DNA of 64,000 bases from Sinorhizobium sojae CCBAU 05684 (lineage in GTDB: Bacteria; Pseudomonadota; Alphaproteobacteria; Rhizobiales; Rhizobiaceae), in contig NZ_CP023068.1 of assembly GCF_002288525.1 (NCBI RefSeq), positions 496,001 through 560,000 of the forward strand, written 5' to 3'. A program made the translations under genes and the position numbers. Below are positions 16,599 through 25,379 of this stretch, piece by piece. Position 1 is the stretch's first letter. Each line of letters starts with the position of its first letter. Below the pieces are notes generated by a model. The model had not been told where the DNA came from. It saw only the letters and a list, made by a program, of their open reading frames with translations, and did no database searches.

Positions 16599-16982
16599 AT
16601 GAAACGCGACCATATCAATGCCATGAATGCGCCGCAGCCCAGCGGCGGCTACTCGCAGGCGGTCAGCATCGAGAACTTCGGCCGGCTGCTCTTTGTCAGC
16701 GGTCAGATTCCGATGACGTCGGACGACGCCGTGCCGGAGGGGTTTACGGCGCAGGCGCGACAGGTGTGGCTTAACGTCGATGCGCAGCTGAAGGCCGCGG
16801 GCATGTCCAAGACCGATGTCGTCAAGGTGACGACCTATCTGGCCGACAGGCAGCACGTCGTTGAAAACCGGGAGATCCGCAAAGAATATCTCGGCGCTCT
16901 GGCGCCGGCGATGACAGTCGTGATCACCGGCATCTTCGATTCGGCCTGGTTGCTCGAGGTCGAAGTGGTGGCGGCGCAGTGA
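16599..16982 (+). CDS. RidA/YjgF family protein in the leucine operon
   Basis: A 127-residue protein of the RidA/YER057c/UK114 superfamily: SGGYSQAVSIENFGRLLFVS, GQIPM, then DVVKVTTYLAD and a C-terminal VEVVAA strand. Canonical RidA deaminases keep an Arg (R105) that contacts the substrate carboxylate. Here the equivalent region reads APAMTVVITGIF without an obvious Arg, so classical imine deamination is doubtful. The second ATG is used because GGAGG precedes it. It lies between mccB and mccA, 18 bases after mccB, and is clearly part of the operon. The role in leucine catabolism is unknown. Confidence 0.85.
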   Translation: MKRDHINAMNAPQPSGGYSQAVSIENFGRLLFVSGQIPMTSDDAVPEGFTAQARQVWLNVDAQLKAAGMSKTDVVKVTTYLADRQHVVENREIRKEYLGALAPAMTVVITGIFDSAWLLEVEVVAAQ

Positions 16983-16998
16983 AGCGGAAGTGAGGCGC

Positions 16999-18987
16999 AT
17001 GGTTTCGAAGCTCCTGATTGCCAATCGCGGTGAGATCGCCTGCCGCATCATTCGCACCGCCCATCGCCTCGGCGTGCGCACCGTCGCCGTCTATTCCGAT
17101 GCCGATGACGGGGCGATGCATGCGGCGCTGGCGGATGAAGCTATACGGATCGGGCCGGCCTCGGCCGCCGACAGCTATCTTTCGATCGAGCGGATCATCG
17201 CGTCGGCGCGACGCGTCGGCGCGGATGGCATCCATCCGGGTTACGGTTTCCTTTCGGAAAATGCCGACTTCGCCGAAGCAGTCGAGGCGGCCGGCATGGT
17301 TTTCGTCGGCCCGCCCGCGGATGCCATCCGTGCCATGGGCCTCAAGGACGCGGCCAAGGCGCTGATGGAGCGCGCCGGTGTTCCGGTGGTACCGGGCTAT
17401 CACGGCGACGTGCAGGAGGCGGACTTCCTCGCAGGACGGGCGGCCGAAATCGGCTATCCGGTGCTGATCAAGGCACGAGCCGGCGGCGGCGGCAAAGGCA
17501 TGCGGCGTGTCGAGCGGCGGGAGGAGTTCATCGAGGCGCTTGAATCGGCGCGCCGCGAGGCGAAGGCCGCCTTCGGCGACGGCGCGGTCCTGATCGAGAA
17601 ATACCTGACGCGGCCGCGCCACATAGAGGTGCAGGTTTTCGGCGATCGCCACGGCAACATCGTTCACCTCTTCGAGCGCGACTGCTCGCTGCAGCGGCGT
17701 CACCAGAAGGTGATTGAGGAGGCCCCGGCGCCGGGCATGACGGCAGAGGTGCGCCGCGCCATGGGCGACGCCGCGGTCAGGGCGGCGCAGGCGATCGGCT
17801 ATGTCGGGGCCGGCACGGTCGAATTCATTGCCGATGTGACGAATGGGCTCTTGCCGGACCGGTTTTATTTCATGGAGATGAATACGCGACTGCAGGTGGA
17901 ACATCCGGTGACGGAGGCGATCACCGGTCTCGACCTGGTCGAATGGCAATTGCGCGTCGCCGCCGGCGAACCGCTGCCGAAAAGACAGGCGGATATCCGC
18001 ATCGATGGCTGGTCCTTCGAGGCGCGGATCTATGCGGAAGATCCCGCCAGGGGCTTCCTGCCGGCAACGGGTGAACTGAAGCATCTGAGCTTTCCGGACG
18101 AAGGAGTGCGGATCGACTCGGGCGTGCGGCGGGGGGATACAATCACCCCCTTTTATGATCCGTTGATCGCCAAGCTGATCGTGCACGGCTCCAATCGGGC
18201 GGCAGCGCTCGCCCGTCTGCAGGCGGCGCTCAAGGAAAGCCGCATCGGAGGGACGGCGACCAATCTCGACTTTCTCATCCGGCTGACGGAGGAGCACGAC
18301 TTCCGTTCGGGAAGACCCGACACGGGACTGATCGACCGCGAGATCGAGCGGCTGACAGCGCCGATCACGCCGGACAATGAGGAACTGGCGCTGGCGGCAA
18401 TCGTTTCTATCGGTGTGCTCCGGCCGATCGCCTCCAACGATCCATGGCTATCGCTCGGCCATTGGCAGATCTGGGGCGACGCGGACCGGACCGTCACGAT
18501 CGACCATGGGGGCGGACGCTCGGTCGTGACGCTGAAGGCGCGCGGACGGGACCAGTTCGCGGTTCATGCGGGTACCAGCACGTTTCCCGTGCTGGTGCTG
18601 GAGCGTTTCGAGGACGGCGCCAGTGTCGAGGTAACTGGGCGGCGGCGGGCGCTGCGCTTCGTTCGGCAGGGCGAGACATTGACCTTGTTTGTCGATGGTC
18701 GGAACCTGACGTTCCAGTTGCCGGACCATTTTGCGGGCGGACACGGCGGAGAAATCGCGGACGACGAACTGATCGCGCCGATGCCGGGGCTGATCAAGCT
18801 GGTCCGGGTCGGCGCGGGCGAGTCCGTCGCCAAAGGCCAGCCGCTGGTGGTCATGGAGGCGATGAAAATGGAACTGACCCTTTCGGCGGCGCGCGAAGGA
18901 ATCGTCGCGAGTGTACTCGTCGCCGAGGGCGCGCAGGTCAGCGAGGGCACGGTGCTCGTGACGTTACAAGAGGAGGCTGCGGAATGA
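16999..18987 (+). CDS. mccA: 3-Methylcrotonyl-CoA carboxylase alpha (biotin-containing) subunit
   Basis: A 662-residue biotin carboxylase plus biotin carrier. The N-terminal biotin carboxylase begins SKLLIANRGEIACRIIRTAH, has the ATP-grasp glycine loop KARAGGGGKGMRRVE (about 155-170) and FMEMNTRLQVEHPVTE. The C-terminal carrier domain has the biotinyl site VVMEAMKMEL some 40 residues before the end. It charges biotin with bicarbonate and ATP for mccB to use. The middle region corresponds to the BT linker domain of MCC alpha. The start codon used gives MVSKLLIANRG; a GTG three codons upstream is possible. Its stop overlaps the hmgL start. Confidence 0.95.
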   Translation: MVSKLLIANRGEIACRIIRTAHRLGVRTVAVYSDADDGAMHAALADEAIRIGPASAADSYLSIERIIASARRVGADGIHPGYGFLSENADFAEAVEAAGMVFVGPPADAIRAMGLKDAAKALMERAGVPVVPGYHGDVQEADFLAGRAAEIGYPVLIKARAGGGGKGMRRVERREEFIEALESARREAKAAFGDGAVLIEKYLTRPRHIEVQVFGDRHGNIVHLFERDCSLQRRHQKVIEEAPAPGMTAEVRRAMGDAAVRAAQAIGYVGAGTVEFIADVTNGLLPDRFYFMEMNTRLQVEHPVTEAITGLDLVEWQLRVAAGEPLPKRQADIRIDGWSFEARIYAEDPARGFLPATGELKHLSFPDEGVRIDSGVRRGDTITPFYDPLIAKLIVHGSNRAAALARLQAALKESRIGGTATNLDFLIRLTEEHDFRSGRPDTGLIDREIERLTAPITPDNEELALAAIVSIGVLRPIASNDPWLSLGHWQIWGDADRTVTIDHGGGRSVVTLKARGRDQFAVHAGTSTFPVLVLERFEDGASVEVTGRRRALRFVRQGETLTLFVDGRNLTFQLPDHFAGGHGGEIADDELIAPMPGLIKLVRVGAGESVAKGQPLVVMEAMKMELTLSAAREGIVASVLVAEGAQVSEGTVLVTLQEEAAE

Positions 18988-19853
18988 CCGAGCAGCAGGC
19001 AGGACATGTCACGATCGTCGAGGTGGCGCCCCGCGACGGCCTTCAAAACGAGCCGCGCCTCGTCGACACCGCCGACAAGATCAGGCTCGTCGACCTTCTT
19101 TCCGATTGCGGCTACGAACGAATAGAAGTGACGAGCTTCGTAAGCCCGCGCTGGGTGCCGCAGATGGCCGACGCGCCGGCCGTGATGTCGGGGATCAGGC
19201 GGCGCCTGGGCACGCGCTACGCCGCATTGACGCCCAACATGCAAGGGTTCGAGGCGGCGATCGCCGCCGGTGCCGACGAGGTGGCGATCTTCGCCTCGGC
19301 CTCCGAGACCTTCTCCAGGAAGAACATAAACTGCTCGATCGCCGACAGCATTGAGCGGTTTCGCCCGGTCGCGGAAGCGGCCCACAACCGCCGTATCCCT
19401 CTGCGCGGCTATGTGAGCTGCGTCGTCGAATGTCCCTACGAAGGCGCCATGGCGCCGGAGGCGGTTTTGCGCGTCGCGTGGCATCTTGCCGATCTCGGCT
19501 GCTACGAAATCAGTCTCGGCGACACAATCGGGCGTGGCACGCCGGAAGCCGTCGATGCAATGCTCTCGGCGGTGCTCGGGGAGATTGCCGCGAGCAAGCT
19601 CGCGGGCCATTTCCATGACACGTCCGGCCGGGCGCTCGACAATATTGCCGCTGCCCTCGATCATGGGGTGAGAGTGTTCGACGCCGCCGTGGCCGGGCTC
19701 GGCGGCTGCCCCTATGCGCCGGGGGCGGCGGGCAATGTCGACACGCTCGCGGTGAACGCCTTCCTGCTGAAGAGAGGATTTTCGACCGGTCTCGACGGGG
19801 AGAAGCTCGATTACGCTGCAGCCTTCGCCCGGTCCTTGATAGGTGCCGCATGA
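18984..19853 (+). CDS. hmgL: Hydroxymethylglutaryl-CoA lyase
   Basis: A 289-residue HMGL-type TIM-barrel enzyme that splits HMG-CoA to acetyl-CoA and acetoacetate. The metal/catalytic N-terminal motif EVAPRDGLQNEPRLV is present. The strand HFHDTSGRALDNI supplies metal-binding histidines, and the active-site cysteine lies in the signature GLGGCPYAPGAAGN. The start overlaps the mccA stop (ATGA), which implies translational coupling. It completes leucine degradation with the hydratase that follows. A much longer in-frame upstream extension overlaps mccA and is rejected. Confidence 0.95.
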   Translation: MTEQQAGHVTIVEVAPRDGLQNEPRLVDTADKIRLVDLLSDCGYERIEVTSFVSPRWVPQMADAPAVMSGIRRRLGTRYAALTPNMQGFEAAIAAGADEVAIFASASETFSRKNINCSIADSIERFRPVAEAAHNRRIPLRGYVSCVVECPYEGAMAPEAVLRVAWHLADLGCYEISLGDTIGRGTPEAVDAMLSAVLGEIAASKLAGHFHDTSGRALDNIAAALDHGVRVFDAAVAGLGGCPYAPGAAGNVDTLAVNAFLLKRGFSTGLDGEKLDYAAAFARSLIGAA

Positions 19854-20635
19854 CCTGTGAGACGATTCGATATGCCGTCGACGATCGCGGTATCGCCCGG
19901 CTGACGCTTGCCCGGCCCGCAAAGCACAATGCCCTTTCCGCGGTGATGATCGGCGAACTCACCGACGCAGCCTTTAGGCTCGGTGGCGATGCCGCAGTGC
20001 GCGCGGTCGTGCTCGATGCCGAAGGGAAGAGTTTCTGCGCCGGAGGCGATCTCGAGTGGATGCGCGAGCAGTTTGCCGCGGATCGGCAGACGCGGATCGC
20101 CGAGGCGACGCGGCTGGCGATGATGCTCAAGGCGCTGAATGAACTGCCGAAACCGCTGGTCGCGCGCGTGCACGGCAATAGCTTCGGCGGCGGCGTCGGG
20201 CTGATGAGCGTCTGCGACGCCGTCATTGCGGCGAAGGGGGTGAAGTTCGGCCTGACGGAAACGCGGCTCGGATTGATCCCAGCCACGATCAGTCCTTATG
20301 TCGTTGCCCGGATCGGCGAGGGAAGAGCCCGGCCACTGTTCATGTCCGGGCGGCTTTTCGAAGCGCAAGAGGCGACGACCGCAGGGCTGGTGACGGCGGT
20401 TGTCGATGCCGCCCAGTTGGACGCCACGATCGAAGCCGAAACCCTATCCTATCTTGCCGCCGCTCCCGCAGCAGCCGGGCGGGCGAAGCGGTTGGCGCGG
20501 TCGCTAGGTGCTCCCATCACCGATGCGATCATTGCCGCGACGATCGAGCGACTCGCCGATACCTGGGAGACGGACGAAGCACGGGAAGGGGTATCGGCCT
20601 TTTTCGAGCGCCGCGAGCCGTCCTGGCGCGCTTGA
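19850..20635 (+). CDS. Methylglutaconyl-CoA hydratase (enoyl-CoA hydratase family)
   Basis: A 261-residue crotonase-fold protein: RPAKHNALSAVMIGEL, the oxyanion-hole segment SFCAGGDLEWMRE, and HGNSFGGGVGLMSVCDAV leading into KFGLTETRLGLIPATISPYV, where the Glu-containing TETRLGLIP segment carries a catalytic acid. The overlap with hmgL (ATGA) and the operon make 3-methylglutaconyl-CoA hydratase (LiuC) the likely role, converting the MCC product to HMG-CoA. A general enoyl-CoA hydratase is the alternative on sequence alone. It is the last gene of the operon; the toxin-antitoxin promoter begins directly after it. Confidence 0.9.
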   Translation: MTCETIRYAVDDRGIARLTLARPAKHNALSAVMIGELTDAAFRLGGDAAVRAVVLDAEGKSFCAGGDLEWMREQFAADRQTRIAEATRLAMMLKALNELPKPLVARVHGNSFGGGVGLMSVCDAVIAAKGVKFGLTETRLGLIPATISPYVVARIGEGRARPLFMSGRLFEAQEATTAGLVTAVVDAAQLDATIEAETLSYLAAAPAAAGRAKRLARSLGAPITDAIIAATIERLADTWETDEAREGVSAFFERREPSWRA

Positions 20636-20648
20636 GCTCTGCTTGCGC

Positions 20649-20677
20649 TTGAACTGATCAGAATTTGATCCTATTTT
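20649..20677 (+). promoter_or_regulatory. Promoter of the Xre-RES toxin-antitoxin operon
   Basis: CTTGAA, a 17-base spacer and CTATTT match the alpha-proteobacterial housekeeping consensus CTTGAC-N17-CTATAT closely. The spacer is filled by one copy of an operator-like repeat, so binding there would block RNA polymerase. Confidence 0.65.
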
Positions 20678-20705
20678 AACATCAAGCTGATCAAAACAGG
20701 ATCGA
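20655..20705 (+). promoter_or_regulatory. Two direct operator-like repeats before the antitoxin
   Basis: CTGATCAGAATTTGATCC (20655-20672) and CTGATCAAAACAGGATCG (20688-20705) repeat at a 33-base period, three helical turns. The first lies inside the promoter spacer, the second just before the antitoxin start. Autoregulation by the Xre antitoxin is the expected use. Confidence 0.6.
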
Positions 20706-20713
20706 GATTGGTC

Positions 20714-21085
20714 ATGATCGCTGTCGATTTCGACATTACCGCTGCGCGCTTCGGAGAGGACCACTCGCAGTATCTGTCGGCCCGCCTGGTTGCCGACCGG
20801 CTGGGCGTGACGCTCGCGGAACTCGCCAAGCTGATCGGCGTCGCCCGCAACACCTTGACCGCCAAGTCCGGGGTGCGGAAGGTCGACAGCGCGCTGAGCC
20901 AGGTCGTGCGCATCCTTGCAATGGCATCGGAAATGGCGGGGGACGAGACCCGTGCCGTCATCTGGTTCAAGCATCAGCCGATCCCGGGCTGGGCCGGGAA
21001 GACGGCCTATGACCTGGTGGGCGAAGGCAAGGCCGATAAGGTGCTTGCCTATCTCGAGTCCGTGCGCGCCGGCGTCTATTCCTGA
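20714..21085 (+). CDS. Xre/MbcA/ParS-type antitoxin
   Basis: A 123-residue antitoxin. The N-terminal half holds a Xre-like HTH (ARLVADRLGVTLAELAKLIG, then VARNTLTAKSGVRKVD). The C-terminal half is the toxin-binding DUF2384 domain (IWFKHQPIPGWAGKTAYDLV, then GEGKADKVLAYLESVRAGVY). These antitoxins neutralise RES-domain toxins and repress their own operon. The ATG is used over a TTG two codons upstream. The stop overlaps the toxin start by one base (TGATG), the usual coupling for this family. Confidence 0.92.
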   Translation: MIAVDFDITAARFGEDHSQYLSARLVADRLGVTLAELAKLIGVARNTLTAKSGVRKVDSALSQVVRILAMASEMAGDETRAVIWFKHQPIPGWAGKTAYDLVGEGKADKVLAYLESVRAGVYS

Positions 21086-21594
21086 TGACGCCAGCCGAGC
21101 CGATGGCGCTCTGGCGCGCCTTCGTGCCGCGCTGGGCCCACATGCCCCTCTCCGGCGAAGGTGCCGCGCGCTTCGGCGGCCGATGGAACCCGGTCGGCAC
21201 GCCGACGATCTATGCGGCGCGCGAGCTTTCCACCGCCTGGGCGGAATACAACCAGGGTTTCGTCCAGCATCCGGCGCTTATCGTGAAGCTGGAACTGCGT
21301 GACGCGAAACTCGCGGACCTGACCGACGCCCACGTGCTTGCTGAGCTTGGCCTCGAGGACACCATTCACCGCTGCGAATGGCGCGAGGAACTTGACCGGG
21401 GAGTGGCGCCGCAGACGCACACCGTGCACGCGAACCTCGTCGCCCGTGGGTTTCACGGCGTGATCTACCCATCCTTCATGTCACCCGGCGGCACCTGTGC
21501 CGCGCTCTGGCGCTGGAATGGCAAGAATGGACCGAAACTCGACGTCGTCGATCCCGAGGGCCGGCTGCCAAAGTCGCCGGCGTCGTGGATTTAG
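21085..21594 (+). CDS. RES-domain toxin
   Basis: A 169-residue RES-domain protein named for its conserved Arg, Glu and Ser. It shows LWRAFVPRWAHMPLSGEGAA, RFGGRWNPVGTPTIYAA, then ELSTAWAEYNQ, and the C-terminal GVIYPSFMSPGGTCAALWRW. Characterised RES toxins deplete NAD or ADP-ribosylate a target and cause growth arrest. All three key positions (Arg in GGRWN, Glu in AWAEY, Ser in SFMSPGG) appear intact, so it should be active. It is translationally coupled to the antitoxin. The pair follows a catabolic operon and precedes the sulfate transporter. Confidence 0.92.
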   Translation: MTPAEPMALWRAFVPRWAHMPLSGEGAARFGGRWNPVGTPTIYAARELSTAWAEYNQGFVQHPALIVKLELRDAKLADLTDAHVLAELGLEDTIHRCEWREELDRGVAPQTHTVHANLVARGFHGVIYPSFMSPGGTCAALWRWNGKNGPKLDVVDPEGRLPKSPASWI

Positions 21595-21745
21595 CTGAAA
21601 CGGAAGTGCCTGCGGCAGCGTCGCACGAAGGTGGCCGTTGCCGCCCGGGCGCCGGTGTCGAGATCCTCTTCCACGAACATCCGGGAAATTCTTGCCGGCC
21701 CTGGAATTCAGCCTCCGATCGCTCACGCTCAATGATAGGGTTCGG

Positions 21746-22789
21746 CTACTCACTGCGAAACAGCCTCCACTTAGTGGGGCGGAACGCGATACGGCTGCGG
21801 TCGGCCGAGGACGCGCGCTCGGACGGCAACTCAATCTCGATCGAAGGCTGTGTCTTGCCGAGATCGAGTTCCAAGTGGCGCGTGCCCGCGACGCGCCGGC
21901 TCGCCGTGACGCGGCCGGCGAGGCAGCCGCTGGAACCCTCGATGAGCTCGGCGTCGTGGGGACGGAAATAGAGGGTTGCCGGCCCGCTCGGTTCGTTTGC
22001 GGCGCGCAGACCGATCGGGCGATCCTCGAACCAGATCTCGCCATTTGAGAGCGCCACGTTCAGGCAATTCGACTGACCGATGAAGCCATAGACGAAGGGC
22101 GAGATCGGGTGATCGTAGATCTCGTCGGGTGTCCCCACCTGCTCGATCGCACCCTTGCTCATCACCACGACGCGGTCGGCAAGCTCCAGTGCCTCCTCCT
22201 GGTCATGGGTGACAAAGACGGTCGTGTGGCCGGTACGGTCGTGGATGTCGCGCAGCCACTTGCGGAGTTCCTTGCGGACCTGCGCGTCGAGCGCGCCGAA
22301 AGGCTCGTCGAGCAAAAGCACATTGGGTTCCACCGCCATGGCGCGGGCGAGCGCCACGCGCTGGCGCTGGCCACCGGAAAGCTGGGCCGGATAGCGCTTT
22401 TCTAGTCCGGAGAGTTGCACCAGTTCCAAAAGGTCGAGCGCCCGGCGGCGGATCTCGGCGGGGGGCGGGCGGCGGGCGGCGGACTGCACCTTCAAGCCGA
22501 AGCAGACGTTGTCGAGCACCGTCATGTGCCGGAAAAGCGCGTAGTGCTGGAAGACGAAACCGATGTTGCGTTCCTGCACGGTTTTCTTCGATGCGTCCTC
22601 GGCGCCGAAGAAGATCGTGCCCTCGGTCGGGCTTTCGAGACCGGCAATGAGCCTGAGCAACGTCGTCTTCCCGGAGCCGGAGGGGCCAAGCAGCGCGATC
22701 AACTCGCCGGAGCGGATATCCAGGGAAACGTCGACAAGCGCCGGGAAGCGGTCGAATTCCTTGCGTAGGCTCTGGACGCGGACTTCCAT
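21746..22789 (-). CDS. cysA: Sulfate/thiosulfate importer ATPase, copy 1
   Basis: A 347-residue CysA-type ATPase. Walker A is GPSGSGKTT (about 35-43), the signature [15 protein letters not shown], Walker [12 protein letters not shown] and switch His [13 protein letters not shown], followed by a C-terminal regulatory beta domain (about 240-347). It energises sulfate import. It sits after a sulfate-binding protein gene and away from the permeases, which are linked to the second copy. Codons for residues about 139-260 are identical in DNA to cysA copy 2, whereas the flanking codons differ. It is shorter at the C-terminus than copy 2. Confidence 0.93.
   Translation of the reverse strand: MEVRVQSLRKEFDRFPALVDVSLDIRSGELIALLGPSGSGKTTLLRLIAGLESPTEGTIFFGAEDASKKTVQERNIGFVFQHYALFRHMTVLDNVCFGLKVQSAARRPPPAEIRRRALDLLELVQLSGLEKRYPAQLSGGQRQRVALARAMAVEPNVLLLDEPFGALDAQVRKELRKWLRDIHDRTGHTTVFVTHDQEEALELADRVVVMSKGAIEQVGTPDEIYDHPISPFVYGFIGQSNCLNVALSNGEIWFEDRPIGLRAANEPSGPATLYFRPHDAELIEGSSGCLAGRVTASRRVAGTRHLELDLGKTQPSIEIELPSERASSADRSRIAFRPTKWRLFRSE
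22011..22372 (-). repeat. 362-bp identical tract shared by the two cysA genes (copy 1)
   Basis: This stretch is identical base for base to 24586-24947; mismatches occur at both boundaries and the outer parts of the genes are visibly diverged. A perfect internal tract between older paralogues is the mark of recent gene conversion. Confidence 0.85.
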
Positions 22790-22849
22790 GGATCTTTGGA
22801 CCTTTCAATGCCTGCGGCTCAAACGCTCGGCTGCCAGGGCCATGCAATC

Positions 22850-23875
22850 TTACCGCCCCGGCTTGTAGATCTGGTCGAAAACCCCGCCGTCGGCGAAGAA
22901 CTTCCGCTGAGCTTCCGTCCAACCGCCGAATTCGTCAATGGTGACCAGTTTGAGATCGGCGAAGCGCGCGGTGTCCTTGGGGTCGGCGAATTCCGGCTTG
23001 AACGGCCGGTAATAATGCTTGGCCGCAAGCTTCTGTCCGACATCGCTGTAGAGGTAGTTGAGATAGGCTTCCGCCACCTTGCGCGTGCCCTTGCGGTCGA
23101 CATTGCCGTCAACCAGCGCCACCGGCGGCTCCGCCTTGATCGAAATCGACGGCGTGACGATCTCAAACTTGTCCGGGCCAAGTTCCTCGAGCGAAAGATA
23201 GGCCTCGTTCTCCCAGGCAAGCAGCACATCCCCAAATCCGCGTTGGACGAATGTGGTCATCGCCCCCCAGGCGCCGGTGTTGAGAACGAGTACATGCTCG
23301 AACAATTGCGCCACATATTCCTGCGCTTTGGCATCGTCGCCGTTATTTTCCGCTCGCGCCCAGGCCCAGGCGGCGAGGAAGTTCCAGCGGGCGCCGCCCG
23401 AGGTCTTCGGATTGGGCGTGATCACCTGGATATCGTCACGGACGAGGTCGCCCCAGTCCTTGATACCTTTCGAATTATCCTTGCGGACGAGGAAGACGAT
23501 CGTCGAGGTGTACGGGGCGCTGTTGTTTTCGAGGCGGGTTCTCCAATCGGCTGGGATCTTGCCGGTCGCCGCGGCGATCGCATCGATATCGGCCTCGAGC
23601 GCCAGCGTCACCACGTCCGCCGGCAGCCCGTCGATGACGGAGCGCGCCTGCTTGCCCGAGCCCCCATGGGAGGTCCGGATCGTCACCGCCTCGCCTGTAT
23701 CCGCCTCCCATTTTTCAGCGAAGGCGGCATTGAATTCTTTGAAGAGTTTCCGCGTCGAGTCATAGGACACGTTCAGGATCGTCGTATCGGCGAGAGCGAG
23801 GCCGATAGAGCCGAGCTGCAGGATTCCAATCACAAGAGCTCGGCTCACCACCGGGACAAGTCTATCCGCTCCCAT
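22850..23875 (-). CDS. sbp: Sulfate-binding protein, copy 1
   Basis: A 341-residue periplasmic sulfate-binding protein. MGADRLVPVVSRALVIGILQ leads through a hydrophobic stretch to ALADTT, a signal peptide. The mature protein starts TILNVSYDSTRKLFKEFNAA and contains SHGGSGKQARSV, VTLALEADIDAIAA and NPKTSGGARWNFLAAWAW, all Sbp/CysP family blocks that bind tetrahedral oxyanions. It is strongly similar to the second copy further upstream. It has an AGGTCGAT region before the ATG and lies 60 bases upstream of cysA copy 1. A longer reading frame upstream of the chosen ATG gives no signal peptide. Confidence 0.93.
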   Translation of the reverse strand: MGADRLVPVVSRALVIGILQLGSIGLALADTTILNVSYDSTRKLFKEFNAAFAEKWEADTGEAVTIRTSHGGSGKQARSVIDGLPADVVTLALEADIDAIAAATGKIPADWRTRLENNSAPYTSTIVFLVRKDNSKGIKDWGDLVRDDIQVITPNPKTSGGARWNFLAAWAWARAENNGDDAKAQEYVAQLFEHVLVLNTGAWGAMTTFVQRGFGDVLLAWENEAYLSLEELGPDKFEIVTPSISIKAEPPVALVDGNVDRKGTRKVAEAYLNYLYSDVGQKLAAKHYYRPFKPEFADPKDTARFADLKLVTIDEFGGWTEAQRKFFADGGVFDQIYKPGR

Positions 23876-24254
23876 ATCGACCTCCAACCTCGGCCAGAAG
23901 AAACTACACTCTTCGAATACCAGCCGGATAGCCTTAAGATATCGGCGAGTAAATGAGCGTTTCTTTGCCAAGTTCACGATCGGCTGCCTACAAAAGTATG
24001 CGATTGGTCATGCTCAGGTGCTTCCGCTGCAGGCGACCACGTCAAGAAATCATGATTTCTTTTCGGGCCAGTCGGCTGGCGGACGGCTTCATGCGAAATT
24101 CGCGTGCACAGATCATGCGAAAGCCCGCAAAAAGGGCTTTCGTTCTCGCCTGGTCTCTCTGGCGACGAAACCATCAGGCTCAGGCTATGCTCGCCCACTA
24201 CAGAAAGCGAGGTCATTTACAACTGTAGTACTAAGCGAACCGTTGAATATCCTG
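23876..24254. other. Intergenic region between the two sulfate transport units
   Basis: About 380 bases separating cysA copy 2 from sbp copy 1, both on the minus strand. Near the cysA side it holds an intrinsic-terminator-like hairpin. The part next to sbp is AT-richer and should contain the promoter of the second unit. No protein-coding frame is convincing. Confidence 0.5.
24118..24142 (-). terminator. Terminator-like hairpin after cysA copy 2
   Basis: CGAAAGCCC and GGGCTTTCG form a perfect 9-bp stem with a loop containing TTTTT on the minus strand. It lies about 110 bases past the cysA copy 2 stop. The T-run is in the loop rather than behind the stem, so its strength is uncertain. Confidence 0.5.
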
Positions 24255-25364
24255 TTACGTACCGGTTTGTGCGAGTTCTACCTGTGCTGGTTCCGCCGGC
24301 ATCGGTGCGACAGCCAAATCGCACTCAGCGCGGTAGAGCTTCCATTTCGTCGGCCGGAAGGCGATGCGGGTGTGGTCGGTCGAAGAGGCGCGCTCCGGCG
24401 GCAACTCGATCTCGACCGGAGGCTGGGTCCGGCCGAGGTCCAGTTCCAGGTGCCGTGTGCCCGCCACGCGCCGGCTGGCGGTGACGAGTCCGGCGAGGCA
24501 GCCACCGCAACCGTCGATCAGTTCGACGTCGTGCGGGCGGAAATAGAGGGTTGCCGGGCCATCCGGTTCGTTCGCCGCGCGCAGGCCGATCGGGCGATCC
24601 TCGAACCAGATCTCGCCATTTGAGAGCGCCACGTTCAGGCAATTCGACTGACCGATGAAGCCATAGACGAAGGGCGAGATCGGGTGATCGTAGATCTCGT
24701 CGGGTGTCCCCACCTGCTCGATCGCACCCTTGCTCATCACCACGACGCGGTCGGCAAGCTCCAGTGCCTCCTCCTGGTCATGGGTGACAAAGACGGTCGT
24801 GTGGCCGGTACGGTCGTGGATGTCGCGCAGCCACTTGCGGAGTTCCTTGCGGACCTGCGCGTCGAGCGCGCCGAAAGGCTCGTCGAGCAAAAGCACATTG
24901 GGTTCCACCGCCATGGCGCGGGCGAGCGCCACGCGCTGGCGCTGGCCGCCGGAAAGCTGCGCCGGATAGCGTTTTTCGAGGCCTGAAAGCTGCACCAATT
25001 CCAAAAGGCCAAGCGCCCTGCGGCGAATCTCCGCGGCCGACGGGCGCCTGCTGGCGGGTCGGACCTTTAGCCCGAAGGAGACGTTTTCGAGCACCGTCAT
25101 GTGCCGGAACAGCGCGTAGTGCTGGAAGACGAAACCGATATTGCGCTCCTGCACGCTTTTCTTCGACGCGTCCTCGTTTCCGAAGAAGATCACGCCGTCG
25201 GTGGGGCTCTCGAGCCCGGCAATCAGCCGCAGCAGCGTCGTCTTACCGGAGCCGGAGGGGCCGAGCAGCGCGATCAACTCGCCGGAGCCGATGTCGAGCG
25301 AAACGTCTTCGAGCGCCGGGTAGCGGCCGAATTCCTTGCGTATGTTCTGGACGCGGACTTCCAT
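24255..25364 (-). CDS. cysA: Sulfate/thiosulfate importer ATPase, copy 2
   Basis: A 369-residue CysA ATPase with the same motifs as copy 1: [35 protein letters not shown] and [13 protein letters not shown]. It is about 20 residues longer at the C-terminus. It follows cysW by 15 bases in the order sbp-cysT-cysW-cysA, which is the standard sulfate operon, so this copy is the one matched to the permeases. The Walker B to regulatory-domain region is DNA-identical to copy 1. Confidence 0.95.
   Translation of the reverse strand: MEVRVQNIRKEFGRYPALEDVSLDIGSGELIALLGPSGSGKTTLLRLIAGLESPTDGVIFFGNEDASKKSVQERNIGFVFQHYALFRHMTVLENVSFGLKVRPASRRPSAAEIRRRALGLLELVQLSGLEKRYPAQLSGGQRQRVALARAMAVEPNVLLLDEPFGALDAQVRKELRKWLRDIHDRTGHTTVFVTHDQEEALELADRVVVMSKGAIEQVGTPDEIYDHPISPFVYGFIGQSNCLNVALSNGEIWFEDRPIGLRAANEPDGPATLYFRPHDVELIDGCGGCLAGLVTASRRVAGTRHLELDLGRTQPPVEIELPPERASSTDHTRIAFRPTKWKLYRAECDLAVAPMPAEPAQVELAQTGT
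24586..24947 (-). repeat. 362-bp identical tract shared by the two cysA genes (copy 2)
   Basis: Identical to 22011-22372 at a constant offset of 2575 bases. See the copy 1 entry for the interpretation. Confidence 0.85.
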
Positions 25365-25379
25365 GGCGGAATGGACCTT

